Source: Sycobia sp. Sy_11 (lineage: Eukaryota > Arthropoda > Insecta > Hymenoptera > Epichrysomallidae). From it: a stretch of DNA of 64,000 nt. The DNA lies in NCBI GenBank assembly GCA_018907035.1, contig JACCIC010000176.1:254501-318500 (forward strand), given 5' to 3'. This document shows positions 63,060-64,000 of this stretch, one piece after another; position 1 is the first letter of the stretch; every line of letters starts with the position of its first letter. A model generated the notes under the pieces. It saw nothing but the letters and a program-made list of their open reading frames with translations. It searched no databases and had not been told where the DNA came from. The translations under genes were made by a program, and so were the position numbers.

Positions 63060-64000
63060 TCGGTCTTCTTACGCGCGGGAGAGTTTGTTTTTCCTAAACG
63101 CAACAAGAAAAATAGATCTCCGTTTTCGAGTGGTGATCTCGCCTCGCGGACTGCTTTTTTCTGCTTTGACTTTCGCTGATATTCGTGTTTGCCGTCGGCC
63201 TCTGGGCCAAGATTTGCGGAGTAATTGCAGGGCTCGAGCTAACGAGCCCATAAGAACATGATTTTCTTAAACCAAGAGAATAGATTTTCTTAAGAACAAA
63301 AATTCAGTCAAGTAAATATTTATTTAATTATAATGTTCTAATTACTTAAATTTAGCTCATTATAGTCTAAAAATAAGCACTAGCATTTTCTAGAAAACGT
63401 TTCTTTCAAACAAGCTGATCAAAATTAAAATGGAAAACTTGAATTTCTTAAATTTAGTAATCGTATACCTGAACACAATACTTTTGATTCTCTAAAAAAG
63501 GCTTTACAGAATCAAACTAATATTTTCTAGAAATTAGTATTGAATTGTTTTTATACAGTATATATAGAACAGAGTTACAGAATACATATATAAATAAATA
63601 TGCTCTTAATCTCAGAAAACAAAATTTTGTATCAGAAGGTTATTATATTAAAACAAAAAAGTAATGCATTGAATTCAGAAAATCTAATCGCTAGAATTGC
63701 AAATAATCTAAATACTTAAATTATAGATTGATCAAATCTGTGGTCAAAGATTTTTCTGATACTATCAAAAGAACAATATTATCGAATTAATTAAATAAAA
63801 ATTTTCTTAGTTTAAGAAATAGATTTTTCGAAATAATTCATTAAAAGGCAACAGAAAGTTATGCATTCAAAATATATAAACATATAGTTTTTGCAGTTAG
63901 ACTATCTAGACCATAAAATATACATTTTTTTAGTTCTAAATATTTGAAACATAGAAGTTATTTAATTATGATCTTTAGAGAAAGAACGCGTTCAATTAAT
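63060..64000. other. Stretch without a gene
   Basis: 63060-63250 is moderately GC-rich and unclassified; the 84- and 60-codon minus frames there have no motif. From 63255 it is AT-rich, with TTTTCTTAAG and CAAGTAAATATTT strings resembling the MITE at 41.5 kb. Confidence 0.4.

Noticed and set aside
1..64000. CRISPR arrays, bacterial operons, tRNA or rRNA genes
   Set aside because: No regularly spaced repeats with unique spacers, no Shine-Dalgarno-led operons and no cloverleaf or rRNA sequence were seen; the content is eukaryotic transposons.

Overview
This window is a block of nested and decayed transposable elements. I find no convincing host protein-coding gene, rRNA or tRNA. It is AT-rich, with many (TA)n tracts. 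The elements are a GIY-YIG Penelope-like element (PLE), mellifera- and cecropia-type mariners, an R1-type LINE, several Ty3/gypsy elements, a BEL/Pao remnant and a TA-flanked MITE. That mix points to an arthropod nuclear genome, most plausibly an insect and perhaps an ant or other hymenopteran; the species is inference.

Layout. 0-3.2 kb: minus-strand PLE relics of two subfamilies with a plus-strand PLE fragment. 3.2-5.4 kb: a large inverted repeat (arms of about 0.55-0.6 kb) enclosing a broken mariner. 5.4-8.4 kb: AT-rich sequence without genes. 8.5-14.3 kb: a gag scrap and a minus-strand R1-type LINE with overlapping, frameshifted ORFs. 14.3-17.9 kb: an internally deleted gypsy element (gypsy-3). 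18.4-36.5 kb: a nested stack. Gypsy-1 (4-bp target duplication AAAC) carries an intact-looking 345-codon mariner in its protease region, and its 3' LTR is split by gypsy-2 (11.2 kb, LTRs of about 1.1 kb). Gypsy-2 in turn carries a PLE insertion in its leader (14-bp target duplication). 36.5-46.3 kb: AT-rich sequence with a mariner relic, a miniature two-tailed PLE, a MITE, a complex inverted/direct repeat and degenerate gag-like DNA. 46.6-52.3 kb: a two-tailed PLE with a 15-bp target duplication, a PLE tail, a gypsy fragment (gypsy-4) and a mariner scrap. 53-55.4 kb: a LINE 3' tail, polypyrimidine DNA and the 3' end of a BEL/Pao element. 55.8-59.6 kb: a composite PLE carrying the longest PLE coding region. 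60.4-63 kb: a (CA)/(CG) tract and a 5'-truncated gypsy (gypsy-5).

The most interesting signal is the PLE. Several separate insertions share one plan: a 5'-truncated body with 3' tails facing outward at both ends. Three are flanked by apparent 14-15 bp target duplications, and in these only one tail carries the extra terminal segment of about 46 nt. The 3' regions contain hammerhead-ribozyme-like cores and paired dyads, and a short array of AAAATA units. This suggests that target-primed reverse transcription initiated at both ends. The second item is gypsy-2, which has AT-hook-like motifs in its integrase tail and a third ORF behind what looks like a splice acceptor. That ORF is not a typical envelope gene.
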